Positions 10,834 to 23,311 of a stretch of 64,000 nt of DNA are shown piece after piece. A model generated the notes under the pieces. It saw only the letters and a program-made list of their open reading frames with translations, was not told where the DNA came from and made no database searches. Both the position numbers and the translations under genes were made by a program. Within the stretch, counting starts at the first letter, position 1. Each line of letters begins with the position of its first letter. This stretch comes from Neopestalotiopsis rosae (Eukaryota; Ascomycota; Sordariomycetes; Amphisphaeriales; Sporocadaceae), in assembly GCA_023078685.1 (NCBI GenBank), contig JALGAS010000003.1:186001-250000 (forward strand), written 5' to 3'.

Positions 10834-13415
10834 TTATACGGCAGCCGGTGGTGCGTTGGGGTTGGTCACGGTTCCATCGGCGTGCCTAGCCCGCGCCTCG
10901 ACATTAGCAATGGCGCTCTGCAGGGCGCTGGTCAGGTCAATGTGGAAGAGCGGGCGGTTGAGACCGTGGACGGCGACCCTCCGCCTGGCGCTGCTGTTTT
11001 GGTGCGTCACGGGGGTCTGGTGGACCTTGTCGATGCTGGCGCTGGCGCTGCTCGAGCTGGCGGCGGCGCCTCCGCGCTCAATGGCGTCGAGATCGTTGCC
11101 GCGCTGAGCCTCGGAGCTGCTGGCACGGAAGTTGACCTCCTTCTCATTGGCCTCGTGCTCGGCGGCCTCGGCGGCGGACGAGGAGCCGCCAATCTCGGCC
11201 ACACTGAAGATGGGTTGCCAGCGGTGGTGCAGTCCGTCGGGGCGTTCGGCTGGGAATCCAAAGCCGGCAGAGACGAGCGCGCGCTTGGTCCAGCGGTTCG
11301 TAATGCAGGCAATGTGCCAATCGACGACATCGGGTGTTGTGTAACGATCAAGCTGATTGCGGATATCAATCAAATGTTGTACCGATGTAACATCCACCAT
11401 ATTGACGGAGCTGAAATCGAGGATGATGGCTTTGAGAACAGGGAGGTTGGGATCTTCGTGCTGGCCTTTCTTGGCTATATGGGAGAGAAAATTAGCTTTT
11501 ACTCCAGAGAAATTGTAAAAATGTGAAGATTCAAAAACTTACGGCCAGGGTCGTTCCAGGGACGGTCGCCCTTTCGTGGGTATGAGTCCATCTGTGTACG
11601 ACGCGTGTTCTTGAAGATGTAGCTGGTCAAGTACTCGAGAGTGCTGGTGGCGTTGGGGTAGTTGAAGCCCTCGGAGAAGCGGTAAATGAAGATGCCAGGA
11701 TATGGGCTGGCAATCTCAACCTGGGAGTTGGTTCCATCTTCGTGCTGAATGGGCAAGAAAGCATTTCTTGTAGCTGGGGAATCACCGGCACCGTTGAAAG
11801 TACCGTACTCGCCAACGACGCTGTTGTTTCCGCCAATGACGTGATCACCAAGGACGGAGTGGACTTGTACGCGACCAAGGAACCGACCGTGGTCAACCAG
11901 GAGACGGAAGACGTAAATTGCAAAGGAGATCACAATGGTGCAGTAGATACCATTCTCGATGCTCGAGAAGATTGTGACAAACACACCGACGAACCAGATG
12001 AGAACCTCCACAGGCGACACGCGCCAAAACTTGTACAGCGTCTGAGGCGGTGTGATCAGATCACCGACGGCGTGAATGATGACGGCGGACAGAGAGGCGC
12101 TCGGGATGTAGAAGAAGACTGCTGGCAGGGCGTAAATGGCAAGGAGGACGACAATGGCCGTGATGACACCAGCCAGGGGCGTTCGGACACCGGCCTTGGA
12201 CTTGATGGCAGTTCGACTGAAAGATCCAGTGGACGGGTAGCCACCCAAGAAAGGGGCAAGAAGGTTTGTAACACCAATGGCGACCATCTCCTGGGATGGG
12301 TTAATAACGTAGTTGTTGACTCGGCCGAAAGACTTGGAAATGGCAACGTGCTCAATCAAGAGAACGATGACAGAAGCGGGCAACTCGCTGACAAAGGACT
12401 CAATGATCCTAGTGTTGACGACTGGCACTGCAGCATGAGTGAAACCACGAGGCACGTCCGAGAGAATGGTGAACTTGGGGCTGCTGCGGTGGTTCATGTT
12501 GACGAGCCAGCTGATCATGGTGTACAAGAGGATTACGAAAACTGTTCGCAGCGTCGAGAGGAAGAAGAAGAGCTTCTGCTTCTGGGGGTATCTCTTGGCC
12601 GCCTGGTTGCAGGCGAAGCGGATCAAGTACAGCATGGTGAGAGCCGTGAGACCCATGGCGGCATCGAGCTTGGCGGTTGGCAAAAATCTGAATGTGTTGA
12701 TAATGACCAAGTATGTCGAGTCTCGCGTGGAATATCCGGAGCCAAACTTCTCTCCCAACATAGTCGGGACTTGGCCAGCTGCAATGTTGATGGCGGAGCC
12801 AGTCATGAAGGCAGCCAGCGAGACGAGTGGGATGAGCTCGACAATGCGTCCAAGGCGGATAATACCGATGAAGAAGACAATAGCACCAGCAATGATAGCC
12901 AGGGCACTGGCAATAACCCATGGCTCATCTTTGTATTCTGGCAACTGCGCAATACTCTTGGTGACAACATTTCCAGTGACGGTTGACATGACGGCAACGG
13001 GGCCGATGGTAATATCCTTTGATGTAGCAAAGAACCAGTAGATCAAGACACCCATAAAGGATGAGTAGAGACCGTACTGGACAGGCAAGTTGGCGAGCTT
13101 AGCATAAGCCATGCCCTGAGGAACGACGACAGCACCGATTGTGATACCAGCGACGAGATCTCCGATCAACCACTGCAGGTTGTAGAAGCCTATCCACGAC
13201 AAGAACGGGAAGATGGATCTGAAGTAGTTGGTAATATCTTTGCCGCTAGGAATGATCTCGGAAAACCATTCTGCTGTCGTGGGCTCCTCTTCGATGAAAG
13301 AGTCAGCGGTGTGGTTGGAGAAGACTGACTCTCCTCTGGTGACATCGTCTCTAGTCTCCAGCTTGATGCCGAGAAACTTGGCCAGCTTGTGGCCAGTCTC
13401 TGTTCGTGAAGGCAT
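10834..13415 (-). CDS. SulP-family sulfate permease with STAS domain
   Basis: Two exons on the minus strand, 13415-11543 and 11474-10834, separated by a 68-nt GTAAGT...TATAG intron; 837 residues. After a polar 90-residue N-terminus come about 12 membrane segments of the SulP fold (roughly residues 95-540), with the GVPQGMAYA-like motif (here VVPQGMAYAKLANLP) and the substrate-path motif GGYPSTGSFSRTA. A STAS domain starts near residue 570 and continues across the splice junction (AIILDFSSVNMVDVT). It is split by a low-complexity Ser/Ala/Glu insert before the final helix. Orthologues are the fungal sulfate uptake permeases (yeast Sul1/Sul2, Neurospora cys-14 type), which import sulfate at the plasma membrane. 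ATG 13415 is chosen over an upstream GTG. In fungi these genes are usually induced by sulfur limitation; I did not identify a specific regulator site. Confidence 0.95.
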
Positions 13416-16400
13416 CGTGAGGTCTAACACGGTTCGAAGTCCCGACCAAGGGGAGGCTGAAGAGGGAAGAAAGCGTGGTAAGACGATGGAGTGCTCGAGA
13501 AAGAAAGGGTCTCGTTTGAAGGTAGGATCGGCCTCTGTTTATGGTAAAAACCCTTGTCACCTAGGACCCGAAAATACCTGGGTATAGTTCTGGGGACGGC
13601 TGTCTAGGACCAGGATCTAAATCCGTTTTCGTAATAGGCAGTTCAGTCGACCCAGGGGGGTGGTTGATATGCGGTACGCCTGCAAGCTGACGGCTGCAGG
13701 ATAGGGTCGAGATGAGGATTATTGAAAAGCCACGGGATGAGACTATGCAGTTCTAGCCATCGAGTCCAGACGGAGATCTAGATCTAGACGTTTAGTCCTT
13801 GTCTGAGAACAAGCTTCTCTCAGCTTTGCTTTGCTTTTCCCAGTGCTGAGCTCGCCGAATCAAGAACTGACTTGGCAGGACGTCCAATGAAGGGGGCCGA
13901 GATGGGGGACCCGGATCGCCACGCTACGAAGGTTTCCCAAGGCGCAATCGCACGTGAGAAGGCGCCGGGAAGCTTGTATAAACGCCTCACACAAGACCGG
14001 GGTGGCTTCAATCGGGTCAGCGTCCTCGGTGCTGGGCACGAAGCAAGAGGACCCAACTCGGCGGGAGTTGATGAGTAACGAATATAGACCCAGGCTTGGC
14101 GTGATTCGTGCTCGGATATGAGACTTCCACTCTGGGACGGTTGTGCAACCGAGTCAAGTGTAGCTTTTGGATTCCTTTTGACGATATCCTTCTGGAGTAT
14201 ATTATGGCGGCAGACGGATCCTGAAGAACTGCTGATAGTGCAAGAGCAGTATTGACAAACAATGTTATGTGTAGAGGGTCAAGTCGGGCGTTGGTCACGC
14301 TCGTCCAGGGGTCTCTCTTTGGTTGCTTGCTGCACAATAATTAAGTTTAGAAGTGCGTCTCAAGTATGTATGTAGAAGAGAAGGAACAAGCCAGCCAGGT
14401 ATCCAGCAGCGAGATCCAGCAACGAAAGAAGAATAGAATACCCAGTCAAAGTAGTGACGATGTCGTGGGGGGTTCGGCCGGTGAAGCTTCTACAATAAGG
14501 CCGCGTTGGTAATCCATTTTGCTCCGTTACCCACCTGGAGCAGTCTAAAAGTGATGAATAGTTGTGGTGGACTGGTCAGAATTTGACAAGCTTGCTATGG
14601 CGCAATCGTTTCCATACCACCCACCTAAAAATCCCCAGTGGATCCTTTTCCTTTTTCGTTGACAGTGTTCGCCTCGCCCACAGTGAGCAGATGCATGCAT
14701 ACCTACCTACATTATCCAAATGTACAGTGTCGTCAATAGTAAAATACATTCTTATCTAAGTACCCAGAGACAATGAATTAGAGTTGGTAGCATTTGTGAC
14801 AGCCCAGCCTGCACCAGACAGATTTGCACGTGTATGTGGTAGTATAGTTAGGTAACAAGCGAGAATGCTGCTCTAGCGGATCTACTTTATTTTCCCTCCT
14901 GCCATTACTGTATGGTTTGGGCCGTTGAACTGCTCGATCGCTGGTAGAGCCGCAGCTCCGCTCCCAAACGTACATAAAGATACGATACACGTGTGTAGAT
15001 ACTGTGCTGTAAATACCAGACTCCTTCATCAGTCCCGTTACCATACCCACCGGTGCATACTACCTTCTCTCTATTGCAATCTGAGAGAATTGATATACGG
15101 CCTGTCTGTCCTTATCTACGGCTGACACTGAGCCCATGTGCCGATCTGCTTTTCACCCTCGCTTGGGGCGCCAATTCGCTTTCTCTCGGTCCAGACAGAC
15201 AAGGACACATTTCTCGTTCTTGTTTTCTTTTTTTTATTATTCTTTGGAATCGCAAGATATCCTCTCTCTCAGCCCCAGAAAACCAGAAGGATCACGGGCG
15301 ATTTGCCCTGCAAGAGCCTGTCTTTTGCCTGTGCATCTGGAATCCACCCGTGTCCGCGCACTTCGGCCCAAAGACGGAAAGTGGGCTGTTGACGCGGCCA
15401 ATAGGAACACTAGCTGGCCCAAGCGCGGATGGTGCAATTGCCAGGCACGTTGATGCCATCACTCTAATCACCTTGGCAATTGGCTCGCAAGTCCATTTTT
15501 CTCAATGGGCACCCCCAACCCGCAGGACAGCTGCTTTGAGCTTTCAAGGTTGTTGCTCATCATCATTCACCTCCGCAGGCATTTGGCACACACTCGATTC
15601 AATTTTGTTTCTGATTAATGTTGGCTACCTAGTAATAATGCTTCCCAGGAATCTGGTTCACTCACAAAACTAAGCTTCAATGGCTGCAGCCTCCGAGGCG
15701 CACAGCACGGGGGATGGTAAGGGAGCACTCGTGTAACAGCCCAATAGTGAATACTCCAGACTGCCTCTGCCCGTCAGATCTTGCTCACTCTGTCCCTGCT
15801 CCCTCGCAACTGTCGCTGGCTTTTCTGCTCTCTGACTTCGGCAGTCTTACCGGGACAGATACTCCAGGTCCCTCCCTCTCCATGATTTCACGGTCCCACA
15901 AGTGGATTATAGGGTTTCGGTACGGAGTTAAGTACAATACTACGTAGCTAGTACGTACCTGCATTGCGAAAGAAACCCCAGGATCTGCGGCTATGACTAC
16001 GCGGCCACAAACGATACCGAAATCCATCTTAATATTACATAGTACATACCCATGGAACGCCAATTCTACATGGTATACCACCAATTTTCGTGCTTCCGCC
16101 CATGCGGATACCAAGCCGCGTTCCAAAAGGGGATGGCACGAGTTACGACGATTCACTTCCTCGCCTCTCGCTAGAGCAATCTGGGGGACCGGTCAAGTAT
16201 TTTGGTATTGTCCGTACGCGGCTCTCCCGCGACTAGAGTTATAGTTGGAAAGCCTCATCCCACGCTTCCAGCCGCGACTGTTTCGCAAGGAGGATCTAGA
16301 CGGGCTGGCTGCGATGGCGACATCCAGGCGAGACTGTTTTGATATAGAGTAGCCGGAGCTATCAAGTTGCCTGCTTTCTGGTTTGTCTGGCTGCCTCCAC

Positions 16401-18020
16401 TAACGTTTCCAGCTGAACTTCTTAGATTGGGCATCTATACACGTATCGCACATCACACTTGTAAGCCCGTGATGATATTTTTGATCATGCCTGGTATAGC
16501 ATGTCAAGATGTCATTCCGCCATACTCTTGCGTGACCAAGCCATCTCGTCCAGCTCTCGTACGCACGAGTATCGAGGTCATCACGCGTGAGGCATTTGGA
16601 ACTGGAAAAAACTGCAACAGGTATCCAAGCTGAATAAGGTGGCGTAATAATAGACGGGGTTTGACCACCTGGAATAATTGGGATGTGTGTGCCGATATTT
16701 TTTTTGGTATTTCATGTATGATGAATGACTTAGCACGGCTCAAACGCTAAAAGCGAGAAGCTCTTGCTGATTGGGCGACAACAATATCGTTTAACTCATT
16801 CCCAAGCTAAGAGAGCATAACAATCTCGATTCGAGAAGCTCTTGCTCATTGGCCAGTCGACAGTTGCAATGAGCCGATGAGTCGGGGTATTTTCAGCTGA
16901 GAAGCTCTTGCTGATTGGCTGTCCCATCTGGTAAGCTCTTATGCTCAAAAAGATTGGCGCGTCTGCCGCCTATAATGCACCCACGACTATGGAGCCTCAG
17001 GAGAATGCGGCGGCACACCCTGGCATATCCTCAAGCTTGGTCAACGACACGACTGGATATGTTTATAGAGAGACCTTGAGCTCCTTTCCCCAATGCCCCT
17101 AATTAGATGCTTGAGTTCTGGATACTGCCATGTATACAACCTCCCCTTTAGTCAATGAATCGCTCAAGAGCGAGCACAAAGTTCAAGACAACGCCCATAC
17201 GCACACTTCTAGCCTCCTTGACTGAGACTTGGGTTCAAAATAAAACAGAGCGTATGTAGGAGGGAAATCCAGAGTACAGCTCGAGAATTCCAACAAATGC
17301 TCGCAACAGTTGCGATTGCGTAACGGGGAAGATCTGCCGGCATTGATTGCCGACATGTATGGGCAACTGTACAACAAATAGATTGATGAGCGTTGATCGG
17401 ATGTACGAACTTGTAAGGGCAAAGAAAATAATTGTCGCACCTCCTCAGCGGAGTCTGTTTATTAGGTAAAGGGGTTGTGATGTGCATATCTAGCTTGAGA
17501 TATGTAGTCTTTACGTCAGATTCGGTATGTAAGTAACATGGGCTCGGAGCTTAACGCACCAAGTTCAACATTGTTTCCATGCTGCTTGGCTACTGTTGAC
17601 ACGCGTATCTCTGTGAAACACGGAATTGAAGCATATTGAAATGTTATCAAATACGTTTGCCCATCATGTACCTGATGTATGGTCATGATTGTAGTTTTCT
17701 CTTAAACCTCGAACGTTGCCCCTCATTGCTGTGACTCGCGACCTGCTTGCATTGAATGCGGGGACTTTTTCCCCCAACGCCAGTGTCCCTCCTGCGACGC
17801 GGTTTGGGGACAAAATGACAATTTTGGGGGCGGCCCGGGCGTGTCATAACCAACCTCTTTTTAATGATATACGTTACTAAACCTGCGTGCGGCAATCAGT
17901 CAATCAAGGAATCGCCGGGGCTGTGATATCCTCTTTTTTCTCACTGTCGATCTAATGCCGAGTGTCCGGTGCTCCATACTGCACGATAGATAATCGAATG
18001 TCCAACCTGCAAAGCGACCC
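13416..18020. other. divergent intergenic region, no gene recognised
   Basis: About 4.6 kb between the minus-strand permease and the plus-strand TBC gene, so it should contain both promoters. Open frames are short and random in composition. The only structured element seen is a triple 20-bp direct repeat at 16755-16918, listed separately. Confidence 0.45.
16755..16918. repeat. three direct copies of a 20-bp motif containing ATTGG
   Basis: GAGAAGCTCTTGCTGATTGG occurs at 16755-16774 and 16899-16918, and with a single mismatch (C for G) at 16833-16852. The copies start 78 and 66 bases apart in otherwise unrelated sequence. Each ends in ATTGG, the reverse of the CCAAT box bound by the fungal Hap/CBC complex. 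A related AAGCTCTTATG lies just after the third copy. It may be a regulatory cluster or the remnant of a small repeat family. Confidence 0.6.
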
Positions 18021-19584
18021 ATGATGCCGAGCCCGACTAGAGAGTCGAGAGAGTCGCTACCGCCGCACTTTGCGCCGAGTCTCGCGACGACCGAAATACA
18101 CCCTCCGCCGTCGCCGCGCACCCATCGCCAGCTGCGAAAGCTCCAGTCGGCCCACAATCTGGGTGCTGCGCGACTGTCCTCGAGTCTGTCCTCGAGCTCG
18201 TCCTCGGCGAGCCTGATCAGTCTGCAGAGGTTTAAGGAGCTCCAGACCCGCGATGCCAGCCCTACGAGGCGGGTTGTTAGCAACCGGTCGCCCACTGGGC
18301 GGCATCGCTCCAACAGCGATCTGACCTCGCCGTCGAGCCTGCTCAATGCTGGCGCCATGGCCGTCCGGCAGCGGTTCGCCATGAGTAAGACCTCGGCGGC
18401 CGCCGACGCCGTGTCGCTGGAGCGCCTTCTACGTGATGGCCCGCCCGACGATAGCGACGTTGCGTCCGCACTGGAGAGCGCCAGGCTCAAGGTTCTGGAT
18501 CAAGGCATTAAGAGTGACAACGATGGCATGGTGAGTCTGAGAGCGCAAGCCCAACCCAACCCCTCTCGCTTTCCGATACATATTCTGAGCTTGACTGAAC
18601 TGACCTGACGAACTATAGTCGTCGGTTCGCATCTACGTCTGGCTCATCTTCCTCAACGCCCCGGTTCTCGAGACCGATTTGTATCTCGACCTTGTCCATC
18701 GAGGCGCCTCGCCCGCCTACGCAAAGATCCGCAACGATACATTTCGCACACTGACGACAGACCCTCTATTCCGCCGCCGTGTCAGCGAGGCAAGCCTAAT
18801 TCGCCTGCTCAACGCCATTGCCTGGAAGTTACATGATCAGAAAGAGCTGAGACGTCCTCGCAGTGGGCGGCAGTCTCTACCATGTACAGAGAGCAGTGGA
18901 TCGCGGCCTTCCACTTCTCACACGACTACGTCTTCCCCCGGCAAGAGTAGAACTCGAGCTCTGACTTTGACGACCGACGGGGATTCCGAGGTGAACACTG
19001 CCGATCCAGGCACATATGTCCAGGGCATGAACGTGCTGGCAGCGCCGTTCCTGTATGCCGCTCGCAGCGAAGTGGAGGCTTTCAGTGCATTTCATCGTTT
19101 ATTGACCAAGGAGGTCCCCGGCTATATTCGAGGAGCCATGACCGGTGTTCACCACGGCTTGGAATTGGTCGACAAGGTGCTCGCCATTGTCGACGTGAGA
19201 TTGCATCTACATCTGGTCAACAAGGGCCTATCCGCCAAGATTTACGCTTTTCCCTCGGTCTTGACACTCTGCGCCTGCACACCGCCGTTACCCGAGGTCT
19301 TACGACTATGGGACTTCTTGTTCGCGTACGGGCCGCACCTCAACATTGTGTGTATCGTCGCGCAGCTGGTCATGATGCGCCACGATCTGCTCAACTCGTC
19401 AAAGTAGGTTAACGCATATCGGGACAATTGTTTGAGAGGAGACACTGACTGTGAAATTAGCCCGAACAAATTGCTGCGATCTTTTCCGGCTCTGGTGGCC
19501 GAAGACATCAAGAAAACTGCTCTTGCTCTTGTCAACCGGCTTCCAGACGACGTTTATGACGAGATTGTGAAGCACGCGCAATGA
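18021..19584 (+). CDS. BUB2: TBC-domain GAP, mitotic exit checkpoint protein Bub2/Cdc16
   Basis: Three exons, 18021-18530, 18619-19403 and 19461-19584, with phases that fit exactly; 472 residues. The first 170 residues are Ser/Arg-rich and probably disordered. The TBC domain follows. It keeps both catalytic fingers of Rab-type GAPs: I-x-x-D-x-x-R ending at Arg213 and YVQ with Gln305. The stretch after YVQGMNVL, including PLPEVLRLWDFLFAYG, matches yeast Bub2 and fission yeast Cdc16. In yeast, Bub2 with Bfa1/Byr4 is the GAP for the GTPase Tem1/Spg1. It acts at spindle pole bodies to hold back mitotic exit and septation until the spindle is positioned. A Ser/Thr-rich insert of about 50 residues before Gln305 is longer than in yeast. 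No partner gene lies nearby. Confidence 0.9.
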
Positions 19585-20716
19585 TCGCATGCAAAAACAA
19601 CAGAGTCAACATCAGCATCATGACTTGTACTGAAATGTTCACAAGGGTTGGGGGGTAAAACACATCAAGAACAACCAAAGGAAACATCTCTCATGAAACG
19701 GAGTTGATTTTGCAACTTCTGTTACAGTATGACTTAACGACAAACATGGCATGAGGAAGCCTGAGAGGCTCACCTACCGAAACCAGACGGAAGAAGAACA
19801 CGGGAATTGACGTTTGTTTATGACTGAATGAAGGAGGACGGACGGACACGCATGCATAAGGAAGCGCAAATGGTAACGAAAGCAACGGATCAGGGACATG
19901 AACTTGGCAAATAAGCATTGGCGTTGCAAATAACTCGCTGGCTTGCATTGTACTAATAAGCAATTGATTTTTTAAATATACATGGGCAGAGATATAAATT
20001 CCTTTTTTTTTTTTTCGAAGTGCTACTCGATCAAAGTTTTATTCAAGAGTCAAGAAGGGATTTCGGAATCCGTGGCCTGATGCATGTTCATCGCTGTATA
20101 CTTAAGAATACTTGTGGTTTCTTTCCATCACTGCTCCTCGTCTCTCCCTGGATTACTGAATGCCATGTTCAAAGAAAAAAAGAAACATGGAAATCATCCC
20201 TTGAATCATCCACCACCCACCACGATCGATAAAAGGGAGGAAGGAGAGAGAGAGAGGCGCTTGATCCCTTGGTCGGGGAGCATCTCGAAACAATGCGAGG
20301 GATGACGAGAAATTGTTTGATCGAGAAAAGCGCGCCCACGCGTTTCTGGTGCGTGATCGTCAGGGCCTGGGGGAAAATCCTTCATTTATATTGTTCTTGA
20401 ATTCCTTCTGGCCACACGAGAGAGATCTCGATTTGAGAGGTCGCCGACCATCAAGAAATATTCTCCTTCTGATTCCAAGAGTTCGAAAACTTTCACATGT
20501 ATTCAAGTCGCTTATATATCCGAATTTGCTTTTCTATTGTCATCATCAACACAGACGCTATTCTATGATTGAGTCTAAGCCAGACGCTTTTGTCTATCGT
20601 TCTTGATGCTGTAAATCAAACTCGCTTGCTCCTTCCAATTCAAAAGGAGGATTCGCCCTTCATCGAGTGCCCCCCGACGCTTGAATATTATTCCCTCGAA
20701 CATACCAATTTTTACG
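19585..20716. other. intergenic, 3' flank of BUB2 and promoter of next gene
   Basis: No open frame with protein-like composition was seen. A T-rich run lies near 20002-20015, and a C/T-rich leader-like stretch precedes ATG 20717. Confidence 0.45.
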
Positions 20717-21542
20717 ATGCAGTTCTCTGTCGTTCTCTTGTCAACCTTTGCTTTGACAGTGCTTGCCGTCAATAAAAGCGAGAGCTACGCGCCCATCTCG
20801 GCTGCGTCTCTGCCTCGCCGGCAGCTGATGAGTTGCAACCAGACATATGGGACAGGATTCGAGAGCTGCGGCGGACCCGACAGCACATTTTGTTACAATG
20901 CAAGTGCAGGCCAGGTAAGTTGAACTGTATATCAGGCAAGCTGTCGCCTTTCTGACTCTGTTCCCCGCAGTCGTGCTGTCCAGACAAGGGCTATTGCGAG
21001 GAGGGCACGTATTGTGCTCCCGTACCCGGGTATTGCTGCGATGAGGTAGGACCGTGCCCCGGACCTGCATCTTTGAAGATTTCATCCTAACCATGATCAA
21101 GAATGAGGATTTGCCAACATGTGCCCGCGTTGCAGGATTCACTCTGCCGGCATCCTTGGCAACAGCTACACCAACTATCGTGATGAACACCAATATGGGC
21201 AATATGACTGACGCGGTTTCTACATCGTCCATCGATGCCACGTTGCTTCCACCCAGTACGACGACGGTGCCTTCCACCACTAGCCTGAAGACAGATGGTT
21301 CGAGTCTGCCCACAGTCGACAGTGACCCAATCTCCCAAATTGTAACGACAGACTGCGTGTCCACACAGCCCACTGTGGATGCCTTTGATACCACATCGGC
21401 GGCAAGCGAAGCAGCGAACAGCACAGGTACAAGCACGGTGACGCCATTTGTACAAGTGGCCGGCGCGACTGAGAGGAGGGCATTTGCACTGCGTTCCATG
21501 GCAGTAGTAGGCATGACTGTTATCCTCGTCGCTGGGTGGTGA
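20717..21542 (+). CDS. small cysteine-rich secreted protein, likely GPI-anchored
   Basis: Three exons, 20717-20914, 20971-21045 and 21102-21542, give 237 residues. The second intron uses an AAG acceptor at 21101 behind a CTAAC branch; the more obvious GCAG at 21135 would shift the frame to an early stop. Residues 1 to about 18 form a signal peptide. Residues 38-105 hold a Cys-rich module with CCPDKGYC, GYCCDE and DLPTCA patterns. This resembles a common family of small fungal surface proteins that carry such a module before a Ser/Thr stalk. Residues 120-205 are Ser/Thr-rich and likely O-glycosylated. The last 20 residues are hydrophobic, as in a GPI attachment signal. A cell-wall or plasma-membrane location is likely. 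The function is unknown. Confidence 0.8.
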
Positions 21543-21737
21543 AGCAGAGGTGGCCGCATCGACAAGGCAGGGCGTAGAGTTGTATTTACGCATTCGTGTC
21601 GTGCGCATATCGGTCTGTAGTTTACTCTGTTTAGACGTACCGCCCCGAAAGGTCGGGAAGGGACGCGAAGCATAGTAATGCAATGGTTTTCTTCACCTCT
21701 GCCTTAGGGGCACCAGTTTTCTCGATGTCTGCCGAGC

Positions 21738-23311
21738 TCACATAGACGGGCATTCGTACTGGGCACGGTGGAAAGCGCCAGCGAAGAACTCTTGCATCGC
21801 AACGTAGTGGTAAAGGATACCTCCCAGGACAGCGACGTGCCAAAGGTTGTGAGCATTTCCACAGTAGTCGAAGCAACCAGGGAACCATCTCTCTGGGACT
21901 TTGCTGGCGTACACGCAGGCTCCAAGGACATAGACACTCAGAGACTTTACGAGATTCGAACCCATATAGAAGTCATAAGCCCAAGCCGGACCCCTGGTGT
22001 AGACAATCTGAAAGACGGGAAGGAACCCAGTAGCTCCGAGACCAACGAAGAAGCCGACACGGAGCCAAGCCTTGTCTGCACGGTTGAAGTAAGGGTGCCA
22101 CGGCATGATGACACCAAAAATGCCCAGCAGTCCAGTGGCGGTGATGTACGTCCAGCAGCTGATGGGTTCGCAGTAGAATGCTGTGTACTCAGTCGTCATG
22201 ATGGAAGCAGCAATCAATAGGGCAATGCCGGTGTAATCGACGCAAGCAAAACGCTCAAGCAGCGTCTGGTCGGCGACACAGTTCATGGTGTGCCAGATGG
22301 TGCTGCAGGCGAGACATTTGCAAGCTGCAAACAGAAAGACGGCTGCAATGAAGATGTCGGTTTTCGTGCTGAGGGAGAAATTGGGCGACATCGGATAGAA
22401 GTAGAAGGCCAAGGAAAGGACGAGCAGAAGACCCAGCGCGTGCGTCCAAATGTTGACCGTCTCATTGGAAATGTTGAACATGGACCGCACACAACCCAAC
22501 TTTGTCTCGCTGAAACGATAGCCCTTGAGAATGTGTGGGTTCACTCGCCAAGGGACTGGCAACTCGTCGTATCTCAAGAGGCCGTGTTCCCTCGCGCGGG
22601 TGATGGCATATTGCACATGTTCTTCCACTGACTCTGCTGCCCTCTTTGCCTTTTCCAAACCGTCATTGGCGACCTCTCGAGCTCGTTCAATACCCTCGTC
22701 GACCACGCGGCGTCCCTCGTCCATGAGAGAACCAGCAGCTTCGGCAGCATTTGCTAGCCCTTGGTCTCGGAACTTGAGTGCTCTGGTTTCGTAATCCGTA
22801 AGCATGTTATCCATCAGCTCGATGCCGACCTTTGCTTTCTCGTTCATTGATTCGGCAGCGGCAAGCGCATCGTGATATCGGGCATCCAATGTTTCCACCA
22901 TTACATGCAACCTCCGTCGTCCAGCCCCTATAACCTCTTCTGACACTTGAGAGCATCTTGCCTGGACTGCTTGCAGGGTCGAGTATGCTCTGGATATGCT
23001 CCCATCCAACTTGACTTCACCCAGGCTCTCTAGGTATTCGAGCCGCTTTTCCAACTCGGAGAGAAACAGGTCGACCTGTAAAAGTTAGAAGACATGATCA
23101 GAAACCCTGGCGGATTACTGGAGGCTTGTACCTTGAGAAGAAGCCCTTCCTCACTATCCATAATTTGATGAACTATAGATTTTCGACGGGGCATAAAGGA
23201 AGATCGCCGTCTCCTTTGCCTCGGTTGCCCTTCCGAAGGCTGTGTTCTCGAGCTCGTCGCTTCGGCTACGTCTTCCTGCGAGCCCATTGCGAACGATGAA
23301 GTGCAGGCCAT
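21738..23311 (-). CDS. IZH3: PAQR/hemolysin-III membrane protein, Izh3-like
   Basis: Two exons, 23311-23132 and 23075-21738, with a 56-nt intron (GTACAA...TTTTACAG); 505 residues. Residues 1-60 are basic and disordered. Residues 61 to about 225 form a long charged helical or coiled-coil extension (repeats such as EGIERAREVANDGLEKAKRA). The PAQR core follows with seven membrane segments. Its family motifs are visible: LPVPWRVNPHILKGYR, SMFNISNETVNIWTH, a WH pair in STIWHTM, and NAHNLWH near the end. The His and Asp residues of this fold bind a metal, and many members act as ceramidases or sterol/zinc-linked receptors. A long N-terminal extension is a mark of the Izh3 branch of yeast, which influences zinc and sterol homeostasis in the ER or plasma membrane. 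Substrate here is inference. Confidence 0.9.

Noticed and set aside
11742..12986. Plus-strand open frame of 414 codons
   Set aside because: It lies wholly antisense to the sulfate permease, has acidic low-information composition and no domain. It is a shadow of codon bias.
21046..21135. GCAG acceptor at 21135 for the second intron of the small Cys-rich gene
   Set aside because: Using it shifts the frame to an early stop and loses the conserved DLPTCA segment. The AAG at 21101 keeps both.
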